A stretch of 64,000 nucleotides of DNA. It comes from Polaribacter sp. (GTDB lineage Bacteria > Bacteroidota > Bacteroidia > Flavobacteriales > Flavobacteriaceae). The notes under the pieces are model-generated. The model did not search any database. It saw only the letters and a list, made by a program, of their open reading frames with translations, and was not told the DNA's origin. Shown one piece after another: positions 35,797-43,491 of this stretch (the first letter of the stretch is position 1; each line of letters opens with the position of its first letter). The stretch lies in NCBI RefSeq assembly GCF_024639685.1, contig NZ_JAHEHX010000021.1:265273-329272 (forward strand), in the 5' to 3' direction. The position numbers and the translations under genes were made by a program.

Positions 35797-36498
35797 ATGA
35801 ATAAACTTGTAACTTATCAATCACAAGAAAATTACGCTGTTATAACTATTAACAATGGTAAGGCAAATGCAATTTCTCATGAGGTAATTTCTGGAATACA
35901 CGAAGGGTTACATATAGCCGAAAAGGAAAGTAAAGTGGTTATTTTAACAGGAACTGAGGGTGTTTTTTCAGGTGGATTTGATTTAAGTATCATGAAAAAG
36001 TCACCTAAAGACGCTATAGATTTAGTGACTGAAGGCTCTAAGCTCTCGCTACGAATGTTACAATTTCCACTTCCTATTATAATAGCATGTAATGGCCATG
36101 CTATTGCCAAAGGTGCTTTTTTATTACTTTCTTCAGATTATAGAATTGGTGTGCAAGGCAATTTTAAAATAGGCTTGAATGAGGTGGCAATAGGAATGAC
36201 AATGCATAATGCAGGCGTGGCCATTGCTAGAGCTAGACTCTCAGAAGTATATTTAAATAGAAGTGTTATTAATGCAGAAATATATACTCCTGCAGTAGCA
36301 ATAACTGCTGGGTTTCTAGATGCCATTGTACAACCAGAAGAACTTTTAAATACCGCTATTTCTACAGCTAAATTATTTGGTGAATTAAACATGGCAGCTC
36401 ATGCTAAAACCAAATTAAAAATTAGAAAACCTCACTTAAAGGCCTTGGAAAATGGTATTTTGCTAGATAAAAAAAATAGTATTAGACTTAATCCCTAA
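35797..36498 (+). CDS. Crotonase / enoyl-CoA hydratase family protein
   Basis: 233 residues. The two oxyanion-hole regions are TGTEGVFSGGFDLSIM (about 52-67) and HAIAKGAFLLLSSDYRIG (about 101-118). The usual catalytic glutamates are not obvious: the second hole reads AIAKGAF where active hydratases often have AxGGG. The reaction may therefore differ from hydration. Fourteen bases after crcB, probably the same operon. Its end overlaps the convergent DUF1684 gene by 4 bases. Confidence 0.82.
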   Translation: MNKLVTYQSQENYAVITINNGKANAISHEVISGIHEGLHIAEKESKVVILTGTEGVFSGGFDLSIMKKSPKDAIDLVTEGSKLSLRMLQFPLPIIIACNGHAIAKGAFLLLSSDYRIGVQGNFKIGLNEVAIGMTMHNAGVAIARARLSEVYLNRSVINAEIYTPAVAITAGFLDAIVQPEELLNTAISTAKLFGELNMAAHAKTKLKIRKPHLKALENGILLDKKNSIRLNP

Positions 36499-37109
36499 TA
36501 TTTTTTAAACGTTTTAATACCAGCTTTTACTTCAATATCTAAATGATTCTTTCTAGGAGTTAATGGACAAGAATACTTTGCATTATAGGCACAATAGGGG
36601 TTATATGTATTGTTAAAATTTAAAATAATAGTATTGTGTTTAATAAGATCTCCAAGCATAATATCCATATAACGACCTGCACCATAAGATTCAGACCCAG
36701 AGGTATTGTCTGTAAAAGGTAAAAAAAGGTAGTCTTTGTATTTCTCGTCTTTTAAATCATCTTGACTTTGATATATCGTAAGCGCTAATGGTTTATTTTG
36801 TAATGTGAAATTTACAACTCCAAACTCCTTGTATAAAGGAGCTCTTTCTGTTGTGGTTAGCATTTCAAAAATTGGTGCATTTTTAATTGGCGTAAACGTC
36901 GCTTTTACAATAAAAGAACTATCCACAGGAAAAAAATCGAGTCCTTTAAAATTTTTTAAATCTTTTGGAAGTAAAGGAGATGTTGTGGCATCTTTAAAAC
37001 TTGCATTCAACTGCTGTTGATAGGTTGTTTTACCAATTAAAGGTCGCTTATCTTTAGAATTACAAGAAACTACAAAAAGAGTTAAAAAGAGAATTAAATA
37101 TTTATTCAT
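36495..37109 (-). CDS. DUF1684 lipoprotein
   Basis: 204 residues from ATG 37109 (MNKYLILFLTLFVVSC), which makes a perfect lipoprotein signal with Cys16 as the lipid site. An upstream in-frame ATG at 37139 would bury that signal and lies inside the preceding gene, so it is not used here. The conserved end is FNNTYNPYCAYNAKYSCPL and NHLDIEVKAGIK. Family function unknown; usually exported. Confidence 0.85.
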   Translation of the reverse strand: MNKYLILFLTLFVVSCNSKDKRPLIGKTTYQQQLNASFKDATTSPLLPKDLKNFKGLDFFPVDSSFIVKATFTPIKNAPIFEMLTTTERAPLYKEFGVVNFTLQNKPLALTIYQSQDDLKDEKYKDYLFLPFTDNTSGSESYGAGRYMDIMLGDLIKHNTIILNFNNTYNPYCAYNAKYSCPLTPRKNHLDIEVKAGIKTFKKY

Positions 37110-37119
37110 TAATATAAAA

Positions 37120-38052
37120 TTATAATGTAAAAACCACAAACAGTATATAGCTTAACAACAACACAGCACCATGCATCCAATTAAGTATATTTTTTTTAGG
37201 AATAAGAACCATTGGGAGTAAAACAATAACAATAGCTAACATCCAGAAAATATCGCTAGTTAAAAGTTTTTGATCTGATAATGAAATGGGTGTAATCATT
37301 GCAGTAATTCCAATAACTGCTAAAATATTAAATATATTAGACCCAATTAAATTCCCTAAAGAAATGGCTTTTTCTTTTTTTAGTACTGCAATAATAGAAG
37401 CTGCTAATTCAGGCACACTGGTTCCAATAGACACCAGTGTTACCCCTATAACACGTTCTGTAACGCCAAATTCTAACGCTAATGCAGTTGCGCCTTTTAT
37501 CAATAATTCAGAGCCAAGCCATAACCCAAAACATCCAAGGCTAAAAAAAACAAAAATCTTACTATTAGATAACTGATTTTCATCCTCTAACACAATTTCT
37601 GAATGCTTATTTTTTTGTGTTTTTAAAAGATATACAATAAAAGAAATTAATAAAGTAAATAGAAGTAAACCCTCTGGTTGATCAATTACTCGGTCATTTT
37701 CTAAAAAAACATAAAGTAGTACAGATGCAATGAGCATTACGGGCCAATTTACTTTGTAAAAATCTTTGTGAACGTGTAAGGTGCATAATAGTAAAGTTAC
37801 CCCTAAAACCAAACCTAAATTTGCGATATTAGAACCTATTACATTACCCAATGTCAGGTCTGACGCTCCTGTTAAAGCAGCATTTATACTAACAATAAGT
37901 TCAGGAGCAGAGGTTGCAAAAGAAACCACTGTCATTCCAATTACAACTTTAGATATTTTTAATTTAAGAGATAAAGCAACTGCTGATTTTAATAACCAAT
38001 CACCTCCAAAAATCAACAATACTAAACCTAGACCAATCCATAAAAAATTCAT
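37120..38052 (-). CDS. Calcium/sodium antiporter (CaCA family)
   Basis: 310 residues from ATG 38052 (MNFLWIGLG). Two inverted repeats of five helices hold the alpha motifs FATSAPELIVSINAAL...LGNVIGSNIANLG and IGTSVPELAASIIAVL...LGNLIGSNIFNIL, typical of YrbG-like exchangers. An ATG at 38118 would add 22 residues, but the promoter box at 38067-38074 lies inside that extension, favouring the shorter form. Confidence 0.9.
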   Translation of the reverse strand: MNFLWIGLGLVLLIFGGDWLLKSAVALSLKLKISKVVIGMTVVSFATSAPELIVSINAALTGASDLTLGNVIGSNIANLGLVLGVTLLLCTLHVHKDFYKVNWPVMLIASVLLYVFLENDRVIDQPEGLLLFTLLISFIVYLLKTQKNKHSEIVLEDENQLSNSKIFVFFSLGCFGLWLGSELLIKGATALALEFGVTERVIGVTLVSIGTSVPELAASIIAVLKKEKAISLGNLIGSNIFNILAVIGITAMITPISLSDQKLLTSDIFWMLAIVIVLLPMVLIPKKNILNWMHGAVLLLSYILFVVFTL

Positions 38053-38066
38053 CAAAAAAGTTTTTG

Positions 38067-38074
38067 CAAAGATA
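38067..38074 (-). promoter_or_regulatory. -7 box for the Ca2+/Na+ antiporter gene
   Basis: TATCTTTG followed by CA on the minus strand, full consensus, 14 bases before the ATG at 38052. It decides the start of the gene. Confidence 0.55.
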
Positions 38075-38239
38075 CAAGATTGCACTATTATATAAATTGA
38101 TTCTTTTATAAAACCCATTTTAGTTTTAATAATAAATGAGATAAAAAAAGCTCTAAAAAGTTGGTTAATTTCTTACGAAGAAGAAAAATCACGGAAAATG
38201 GTTAATTTTACTTAAATTTAACGACAAAGGGAATAACAA

Positions 38240-38392
38240 ATGCAACAAAAAGCTTTTAAAATACTAGCCAAACTAAATAAGTTAGTATTGCCTTCATTTA
38301 CTAAAAAAAAATTGGATATCTCTAAAGCCTCAAAGATGCAATTGGCAATTATTGGTTGGAGAGCCTTAGTAACAATGAAATCTTTAGATTAA
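38240..38392 (+). CDS. Small basic conserved protein (50 aa)
   Basis: ATG 38240 to TAA 38392: 50 residues, beginning MQQKAFKILAKLNKLVLPSF and ending GWRALVTMKSLD. It is rich in Lys and Leu and looks helical. The pattern (KILAKLNK...LPS...KKLDISKASKxQLAIIGWR) is one I recall as a short family specific to flavobacteria, sometimes given misleading names. It sits 6 bases before the DUF2007 gene and is probably cotranscribed. Function unknown. Confidence 0.65.
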   Translation: MQQKAFKILAKLNKLVLPSFTKKKLDISKASKMQLAIIGWRALVTMKSLD

Positions 38393-38398
38393 AAAAAT

Positions 38399-38629
38399 AT
38401 GAAAAATCAGCACATTACCGTATTTTCTGGTTCATCCATTCTCGTAAAGGGATTGCAAAACAGATTAGAGGACCACAACATAAGCGCTTTAATTAAAGAC
38501 AGAGTGGAATCTGCAAGATTAGGCGGTTTTGGAGAGCATAGAACTGCGATTGAGTTACAAGTTTTAGATGTAGATATAGAAAAAGCTAAACCCATTGTAG
38601 CAGCTTATGAAAAAGAAATTAATTCTTAA
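38399..38629 (+). CDS. DUF2007 family protein
   Basis: 76 residues of a small alpha/beta domain: ITVFSGSSILVKGLQNRLEDHNI at the start, then a central GGFGEHRTAIELQVLDVDIEKAKPIV. The family is described as putative signal-transducing (PII-like fold); no substrate is known. It follows the 50-residue protein and precedes tRNA-Arg. Confidence 0.85.
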   Translation: MKNQHITVFSGSSILVKGLQNRLEDHNISALIKDRVESARLGGFGEHRTAIELQVLDVDIEKAKPIVAAYEKEINS

Positions 38630-38667
38630 AAACTCATTCTAAGATTTCTTAGTTTAAAAAAAACAGC

Positions 38668-38675
38668 TATATTTG
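38668..38675 (+). promoter_or_regulatory. -7 box of tRNA-Arg(ACG)
   Basis: TATATTTG then CA, 12 bases before the tRNA. The same box at the same kind of distance precedes tRNA-Phe (63371-63378). Confidence 0.6.
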
Positions 38676-38687
38676 CACCCGCAAAAA

Positions 38688-38761
38688 GGCCATGTGGCGC
38701 AACTGAATAGCGCACTTGATTACGGCTCAAGAGGTTCTAGGTTTGAATCCTAGCATGGTCA
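38688..38761 (+). tRNA. tRNA-Arg (anticodon ACG)
   Basis: 74 bases. The acceptor stem GGCCATG pairs with CATGGTC (one G:U), discriminator A. The anticodon stem CTTGA / TCAAG holds loop TTACGGC, anticodon ACG. T-arm GGTTTGAATCC. CCA is not encoded. Its 3' end borders the accessory-looking stretch to 40.6 kb. Confidence 0.95.
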
Positions 38762-38777
38762 CAAATTCAAAATCAAT

Positions 38778-38807
38778 GAGTTACATTAATTTGTAACTCT
38801 TTTTTTA
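38778..38807 (+). terminator. Terminator of tRNA-Arg(ACG)
   Basis: Stem GAGTTACA / TGTAACTC with a short loop, followed by TTTTTTT, 16 bases after the tRNA. Confidence 0.8.
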
Positions 38808-38825
38808 TGCTTAAATTTTGAAAAA

Positions 38826-38849
38826 GGGCGCAGTACAGGGCGCAGTATC
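38826..38849 (+). repeat. 12-bp tandem direct repeat behind tRNA-Arg
   Basis: GGGCGCAGTACA followed by GGGCGCAGTATC: two units of 12 bases sharing the first ten. It is markedly GC-richer than its surroundings. A different 12-bp tandem pair stands in the same place behind tRNA-Phe (63526-63549). They resemble integrase arm-binding sites. Confidence 0.6.
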
Positions 38850-39117
38850 GCTCTTTTTAGTTAATTTTTATTTCAAAATTCGCACACCTTATCATGAACC
38901 ACTAATCACAAATATTAGCAATAGAATCATCTATATTATCACATTTAATATAATAAAAAACACCTATATTTCTATAAGTGCCTTTTAAATGCTAATTAAT
39001 TTTCTTTTTCAATATATCTTAATATTATTAAAAAATTTATCAATCCAAAAATATATTATTATTTAGACTTTTTTAGTAACATAAGTTACATTAAAATACA
39101 CACGCACAATCGAGTTG
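38850..39117. other. Non-coding stretch in the tRNA-Arg accessory region
   Basis: No gene seen. It contains a weak hairpin at 38957-38986 (CACCTATA / TATAAGTG around TTTC), which resembles a second one at 39810-39844. The rest is simple AT-rich sequence. Confidence 0.5.
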
Positions 39118-39125
39118 TAGATTTG
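39118..39125 (+). promoter_or_regulatory. -7-like box with a tiny ORF behind it
   Basis: TAGATTTG matches TAnnTTTG. Five bases on, ATG 39130 opens a 21-codon ORF (MRWFNGRYFFAFGRYSR...). It may mark a small transcript or be chance in AT-rich DNA. Confidence 0.25.
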
Positions 39126-39213
39126 TACAATGAGGTGGTTTAATGGTAGGTACTTTTTTGCTTTTGGACGTTATTCGAGATGTTCCCTAATGTAGTAATC
39201 AGCATAGATAAAT

Positions 39214-39582
39214 TCATCCAATACCCAAATAGTTGAAACTCTTTTTACTTAGAAAGCTTCCTGTTTCTTTTAGTTTCTTTCTACATTTTGATTCCCTTTG
39301 TTTCATCAAAACCCCAAACCTTAATACATTTAAAGAGTCTATGATACCGTAATGCCTTTTACGACCAATATTTCTAATTTCTTTCTTTGTTAATTTGTTT
39401 TTTTTCTTTACAATTAGTTTAAATTTCTGTCTCATAACTTCCAACTCTTCACAATCAGCATTCCTAATCTGCTCTTTTATAATATTTGGGATGTTGTAAC
39501 GCTTTGTATTAAGCCAAAATTCAGAAGACCCACCACAAGAGAATAATAAAATAGTTAAAGATAGTAAGAGTAGTTTTTTCAT
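39214..39582 (-). CDS. Small lipoprotein, unknown function
   Basis: 122 residues. The signal MKKLLLLSLTILLFSCGGSS is a clear lipoprotein signal with Cys16. The mature part is very basic (many Lys/Arg, for example KLIVKKKNKLTKKEIRNIGRKRH) and has two cysteines (near 44 and 98). I do not recognise a family. It stands alone between degenerate fragments and has its own -7 box at 39599-39606, so it is probably expressed. Confidence 0.65.
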   Translation of the reverse strand: MKKLLLLSLTILLFSCGGSSEFWLNTKRYNIPNIIKEQIRNADCEELEVMRQKFKLIVKKKNKLTKKEIRNIGRKRHYGIIDSLNVLRFGVLMKQRESKCRKKLKETGSFLSKKSFNYLGIG

Positions 39583-39591
39583 AACAAATAG

Positions 39592-39717
39592 TTTTTCTCA
39601 AATATAAATATATATGACCAAACAAAAGAGAGCTATCAGACATTCTTTAATTTAACCTATTTACGAGGTTTAGAAATATCAGAATTAAAAGAGGAAGATA
39701 TGCCTATGGTTTATTAG
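39592..39717 (+). pseudogene. Possible tyrosine-recombinase scrap
   Basis: An open stretch of 41 codons without a start, ending at TAG 39717. It reads FNLTYLRGLEISELKEEDM, which resembles the catalytic-domain opening of tyrosine integrases (TGLRisELxxLkxeDi). It lies 0.9 kb from tRNA-Arg and beside other remnants. The match is short and a leucine-rich coincidence cannot be excluded. Confidence 0.25.
39599..39606 (-). promoter_or_regulatory. -7 box of the small lipoprotein gene
   Basis: TATATTTG on the minus strand, 16 bases before the ATG at 39582. Confidence 0.4.
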
Positions 39718-39857
39718 TTATATTTCATAATCTCAGCCTATCATACAATTCAACAATATTCATTCTACGTTAACCACTTACATAATAATTGCAGACTTAA
39801 TAAAGCATAAAAAACCACTACATTTCTGTAAGGGTTGTATTTTAAAGTATGTCTTAT

Positions 39858-40460
39858 TTAATTCTTTACGACCTTATAGGAATTTGTCTCTTTTGTCATT
39901 TTATCTAATGTCTTGACTATGTAAATAGCACTTGATAAAACGGATAAATCAATAGTATTGCCACTTGTTTCCATTACTTTATTTCCAGTCATATCAAATA
40001 TTTCAATTTCATAATCTTTATTAGAATTTAAAGCAATTTTGGAGGTTGTTGGATTTGGAAAAAGTATTACTTTATTTAAAGGCGCTGGATTTATAGATGA
40101 AAGAGATTCATTAAAAGATGCGATATCATATTCAATAGCATTAATAAGTCCCCTTGATTGATAAGCATCGTTCAAGTCAATTACACCGTCTCCATTAGTG
40201 TCCTCGGCTTCAGATTCATCAACTATACCATCTCCATTTTGGTCTTCTCCAGAATAATAGGCTATTGCAGTAAGTGAGATTTCAGTACCTCCAGGAATTA
40301 CAAACTGATATCCAGAAGTTGGGTCGTATAGAGAACTTTCGGTCTGACGAAGAACATACCAGAACTTACCTTCAGGAACTGATATATTGGTGCTTACATT
40401 ATCAATATCTGTTTCAAAAATAACTGTACCATTTTTAAATGAATTATATAAAACTCCATT
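39858..40460 (-). pseudogene. C-terminal remnant of a T9SS-secreted protein
   Basis: The frame is open from 40460 (just after TGA at 40463-40461) to the stop at 39858, about 200 codons, with no ATG. It contains a beta-rich piece (SVPEGKFWYVLRQTESSLYD) and two calcium-loop-like DxNxDG motifs (DQNGDGIVDE and DTNGDGVIDL). The end is a type A sorting domain (VILFPNPTTSKIALNS ... IEIFDMTGNKVME ... AIYIVKTL). It lacks signal peptide and main domain, so it looks like the 3' end of a larger gene cut away upstream. TTG 40175 is the only in-frame alternative start and would make 105 residues. Confidence 0.7.
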
Positions 40461-40599
40461 TCAGGCCCTTAAGTTTATTGAATTGCAATGTATAGACTTT
40501 TAAAATTTTTATTCTCCTGTATTCGATAAAATAAAAAGAAATCATCTTCTTGTAATGGTGTACGTCAACTTTTTTTGTAAAAAAATTTATAAAATAGAC

Positions 40600-40872
40600 T
40601 TACTTTAAGTATTGTGTAATTGCAAGTCTGTGGGCAGGTATACTTTTATCATAATTTTCTACCAAAATTTCTAATATCTCAGGCTTTTCTTTACCTATTT
40701 GGCTTTTAGAGGAGTATTTAGAAACATATAAATTATATTGATGTTTTTCTTTTTCAAAAATTAAATAATGAGTTTCATTCAACTCAGTATATGCAATCTC
40801 ATTATTTGAAAAAGCTTCTGAATTGTCTTTTATGAACTCTGAAAACTCATAATATTTTAGAACATTTTCCAT
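40600..40872 (-). CDS. Hypothetical protein behind clpS
   Basis: 90 residues, acidic N-terminal half, no signal or membrane segment (MENVLKYYEFSEFIKDNSEAF at the start). I do not recognise it. It begins 2 bases after the clpS stop, so it belongs to the prmA-clpS operon, possibly as a recent addition next to the degenerate region. Its reading frame is intact and its composition is like its neighbours. Confidence 0.6.
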   Translation of the reverse strand: MENVLKYYEFSEFIKDNSEAFSNNEIAYTELNETHYLIFEKEKHQYNLYVSKYSSKSQIGKEKPEILEILVENYDKSIPAHRLAITQYLK

Positions 40873-40874
40873 AC

Positions 40875-41150
40875 TTATACCAATTCTGCAGATAAACCTA
40901 ATTGTAACAATTTAGAACACCTAGGTTCTAAATCTTTAAACTCGCCAGATTTTACAGTGCATTTTCCTTTGTAGTGAACTAGCATTGCACACTGCTCTGC
41001 TTGTTCTAAGTTATGATCGCATACACTAATTAAAGATTCAATTACGTGATCGAACGTGTTTACATCATCATTATGCAATACAATTTCATGCTGAAAAACC
41101 TCTTTTTCTAAGACTTCTACTTCTTCTTGAATTTTTTCTTTTGTACTCAT
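40875..41150 (-). CDS. clpS: ATP-dependent Clp protease adaptor ClpS
   Basis: 91 residues. Contains HNDDVNTFDHVIESL, the N-degron pocket motif (E. coli NDDYTPMEFVIDVL), then EQAEQCAMLVHYKGKCTVKSG. ClpS hands N-end-rule substrates to ClpA-type unfoldases. Second gene of the prmA operon. Confidence 0.94.
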   Translation of the reverse strand: MSTKEKIQEEVEVLEKEVFQHEIVLHNDDVNTFDHVIESLISVCDHNLEQAEQCAMLVHYKGKCTVKSGEFKDLEPRCSKLLQLGLSAELV

Positions 41151-41160
41151 AAATTCAAAA

Positions 41161-41997
41161 TTACAATTTATTGTATTTTAAAGCAACCCAATTATTTCTT
41201 TCTATCGTTTTTTCTAAATTTAAATTAAATTTAGAAACTTCAGTATCTATAGTACTAATATCTTCTTTATAAAAACCACTTAATAGTAAAATACCGTTTT
41301 TATTTAAGCAATTTGTATATACTTCCATATCATTCAATAAAATATTCCTATTGATATTAGCAATAATTACATCGTATTTTTTATCGGTCAACAAAGAAGA
41401 ATCACCTTCATAAACATTAATATTTGTACAATTATTGCGTTTTACATTCTCAATAGAGTTCTCATAACACCAATTATCTATATCTATAGCATCAATAGGG
41501 TTTGCACCTTTCATTTCTGCAAAAATTGCTAAAATTCCAGTTCCACACCCCATATCTAACGTTTTTTTATGCTTTAGATCTAGTGCTAGTAAATGCTGAA
41601 TCATCATATGGGTAGTTTCATGATGACCAGTTCCAAAACTCATTTTTGGCTCTATAATAATATCATACTCTAAATTTGGATTCTCATGAAAAGGAGCTCT
41701 TATGCTTACCAAATCGTTTACTTGAATTGGTGTAAAGTTCTTTTCCCATTCAGCATTCCAATTGGTTTGTGCTACCTCTTTTTCTTTATAAGAAATAGAA
41801 AATTCATCTGACTTTAAAATATAAATATCTTCTAAAATATGTGCATTATAATGGTCTTTTTGAATGTAAGCAATTAAACCAGTTTCAGTTTCTACAAAAC
41901 TCTCAAAACCTACAGCACCTAGCTCTGCTACTAAAATTTCTGAAACTGGTTCTTTTGGTGTTAATGTAAAAGTATATTCAATATATATATTATCCAT
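41161..41997 (-). CDS. prmA: Ribosomal protein L11 methyltransferase
   Basis: 278 residues. The N-terminal substrate-recognition domain is followed by a class I SAM methyltransferase: DMGCGTGILAIFAEMKGA around 146-163, DAIDIDNWCYENS, then YDVIIANINRNILL (motif IV). MSFGTGHHETTHMM precedes motif I as in known PrmA. It trimethylates L11. First gene of prmA-clpS-hypothetical. Confidence 0.94.
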   Translation of the reverse strand: MDNIYIEYTFTLTPKEPVSEILVAELGAVGFESFVETETGLIAYIQKDHYNAHILEDIYILKSDEFSISYKEKEVAQTNWNAEWEKNFTPIQVNDLVSIRAPFHENPNLEYDIIIEPKMSFGTGHHETTHMMIQHLLALDLKHKKTLDMGCGTGILAIFAEMKGANPIDAIDIDNWCYENSIENVKRNNCTNINVYEGDSSLLTDKKYDVIIANINRNILLNDMEVYTNCLNKNGILLLSGFYKEDISTIDTEVSKFNLNLEKTIERNNWVALKYNKL

Positions 41998-42000
41998 AAT

Positions 42001-42031
42001 AAAAAATGCATCAAGATTTAATCTTGATGCA
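42001..42031 (-). terminator. Terminator of tpiA, overlapping the prmA promoter
   Basis: Perfect 11-bp stem TGCATCAAGAT / ATCTTGATGCA with a 3-base loop, followed on the minus strand by TTTTTT. It lies 42 bases after the tpiA stop and only a few bases before prmA. Confidence 0.85.
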
Positions 42032-42037
42032 AATTTA
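42030..42037 (-). promoter_or_regulatory. -7 box of the prmA operon
   Basis: TAAATTTG then CA on the minus strand. It overlaps the upstream edge of the tpiA terminator stem, so the start point of prmA mRNA should fall inside that hairpin. Confidence 0.55.
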
Positions 42038-42072
42038 TTGGTTTTATACTAAAGTATGTGTTTTTGCTGTGT

Positions 42073-42831
42073 TTAAATTGCTTTAATAATGGCTGCAAAA
42101 TCTGCAGGTTTTAAAGAAGCACCTCCGATTAAACCTCCATCTACATCTTCTTTAGAAAATATTTCGTTGGCGTTTGCAGGTTTTACGCTACCTCCATATA
42201 AAATTGATACTGAATCTGCCACTTCTTGATTGTACTTTTCAGCAAGTGTTTTTCTGATGAGAGCATGCATTTCTTGCGCTTGCTCAGGGCTTGCGGTTTC
42301 TCCTGTTCCAATAGCCCAAACAGGCTCGTAAGCTAAAACAATATTTTTAAAATCTTTACTCTCTAAATGAAACAGTCCATTTTGCAATTGACTTTTTACT
42401 ACTTTAAAATGGTTACCAGATTTTCTATCTTCTAATAATTCACCAAAACAAAAAATAGCCTCCATACCATTTTCTAAAACAGCGGATACTTTTTCTGCTA
42501 AAATAGCATCAGTTTCCTTAAAATATTCTCTTCTTTCAGAATGTCCTATAATTACAGATTGTACTCCAATAGATTGTAACATGTCTGCAGAAACTTCTCC
42601 TGTAAAAGCCCCATTTTTTGCTTGATGCATATTTTGTGCAGCAACTTCCATTATACTTTCTTTAGTTAATGCTAAAGCAGTTGATAAATTTATATGTGAA
42701 GGTGAAATAACAACTCGTGTGTTTTGTAATTGAAATGCTTCTATTTCTTGATGAATACCTGCTATTAGTGTTCTAGTCTCATTAACATTTATATTCATTT
42801 TCCAGTTTCCTGCTACTATTTTTTTTCTCAT
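42073..42831 (-). CDS. tpiA: Triosephosphate isomerase
   Basis: 252 residues of a TIM barrel. N-terminal GNWKMN with the catalytic Lys, IGHSERREYF with the catalytic His, AYEPVWAIGTG with the catalytic Glu, and the phosphate-binding end YGGSVKPAN and GGLIGGASL. Interconverts dihydroxyacetone phosphate and glyceraldehyde-3-phosphate. Confidence 0.98.
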   Translation of the reverse strand: MRKKIVAGNWKMNINVNETRTLIAGIHQEIEAFQLQNTRVVISPSHINLSTALALTKESIMEVAAQNMHQAKNGAFTGEVSADMLQSIGVQSVIIGHSERREYFKETDAILAEKVSAVLENGMEAIFCFGELLEDRKSGNHFKVVKSQLQNGLFHLESKDFKNIVLAYEPVWAIGTGETASPEQAQEMHALIRKTLAEKYNQEVADSVSILYGGSVKPANANEIFSKEDVDGGLIGGASLKPADFAAIIKAI

Positions 42832-42917
42832 GGTTGTGTCTTTAAATCTAATTGTAAAATTAAGAAATGATCATTTAAATATTGTTCGAATTAAAAAATA
42901 CTTACTACAACGTTTCC

Positions 42918-43409
42918 TTAGAGTTCTGCCAAAGCTCTCCTAATTTCCTTAGCGGTAGATTTTGTTTCATTAAACACAACAATAGCTCCTTTTTCATCAA
43001 TCACCATATAGGTTGGTATCCAAGAAAGATTTATAAATTCTACAAAATCTCCTTCATTCATGCCTTTTGGTAAATTGTAATGGTCTCCTTTTAACTGGTA
43101 TTTTTTTATGGCTCTTTTCCATGCTGGCTTGCTAAAATCTGTTGATAAAAATACATAAGCAACATCTGGGAATTCTTTTTGTAATGTTACTAAATCTGGA
43201 AAGCCAACAATACAGTCTTTACACCAAGAAGCCCAAACATCTATCAGAATTTTTTTTCCTTTATGTTTATAAAGAACTTCTCTTAAAGTAATCTTAGTTC
43301 CGTCTAAACCAATAAGCATCTCTAAATTTGCAGACTCTGTAAATGAGGTTGGGTATTCTTTTTTACAGCTCATTACAACCAAAAAAAACAAAACAATAAT
43401 TTTTTTCAT
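42918..43409 (-). CDS. TlpA-like thioredoxin-fold lipoprotein
   Basis: 163 residues. The signal MKKIIVLFFLVVMSC is a lipoprotein signal with lipid Cys15. The thioredoxin domain has the active site WASWCKDC around 61-68 and the cis-Pro region SWIPTYMVID near 129-138. Likely a membrane-anchored thiol-disulfide exchanger in the periplasm. It lies 86 bases upstream of tpiA on the same strand. Confidence 0.9.
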   Translation of the reverse strand: MKKIIVLFFLVVMSCKKEYPTSFTESANLEMLIGLDGTKITLREVLYKHKGKKILIDVWASWCKDCIVGFPDLVTLQKEFPDVAYVFLSTDFSKPAWKRAIKKYQLKGDHYNLPKGMNEGDFVEFINLSWIPTYMVIDEKGAIVVFNETKSTAKEIRRALAEL

Positions 43410-43439
43410 TTAAATTTAAGTTTAAAAAACAGGGATCTT

Positions 43440-43471
43440 TTGAGTGTTACCCATTAAAAATAGTATTTTTG
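43440..43471 (+). promoter_or_regulatory. Promoter of pyrF
   Basis: TTG (43440-43442), 21 bases, TATTTTTG (43464-43471); the ATG follows after 20 bases. Complete Bacteroidota consensus. Confidence 0.7.
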
Positions 43472-43491
43472 TATCACTTTAAGCAAAACTA

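Noticed and set aside
38053..38118. N-terminal extension of the Ca2+/Na+ antiporter to ATG 38118
   Set aside because: It carries the -7 promoter box and adds a stretch before the first conserved helix that the family does not need.
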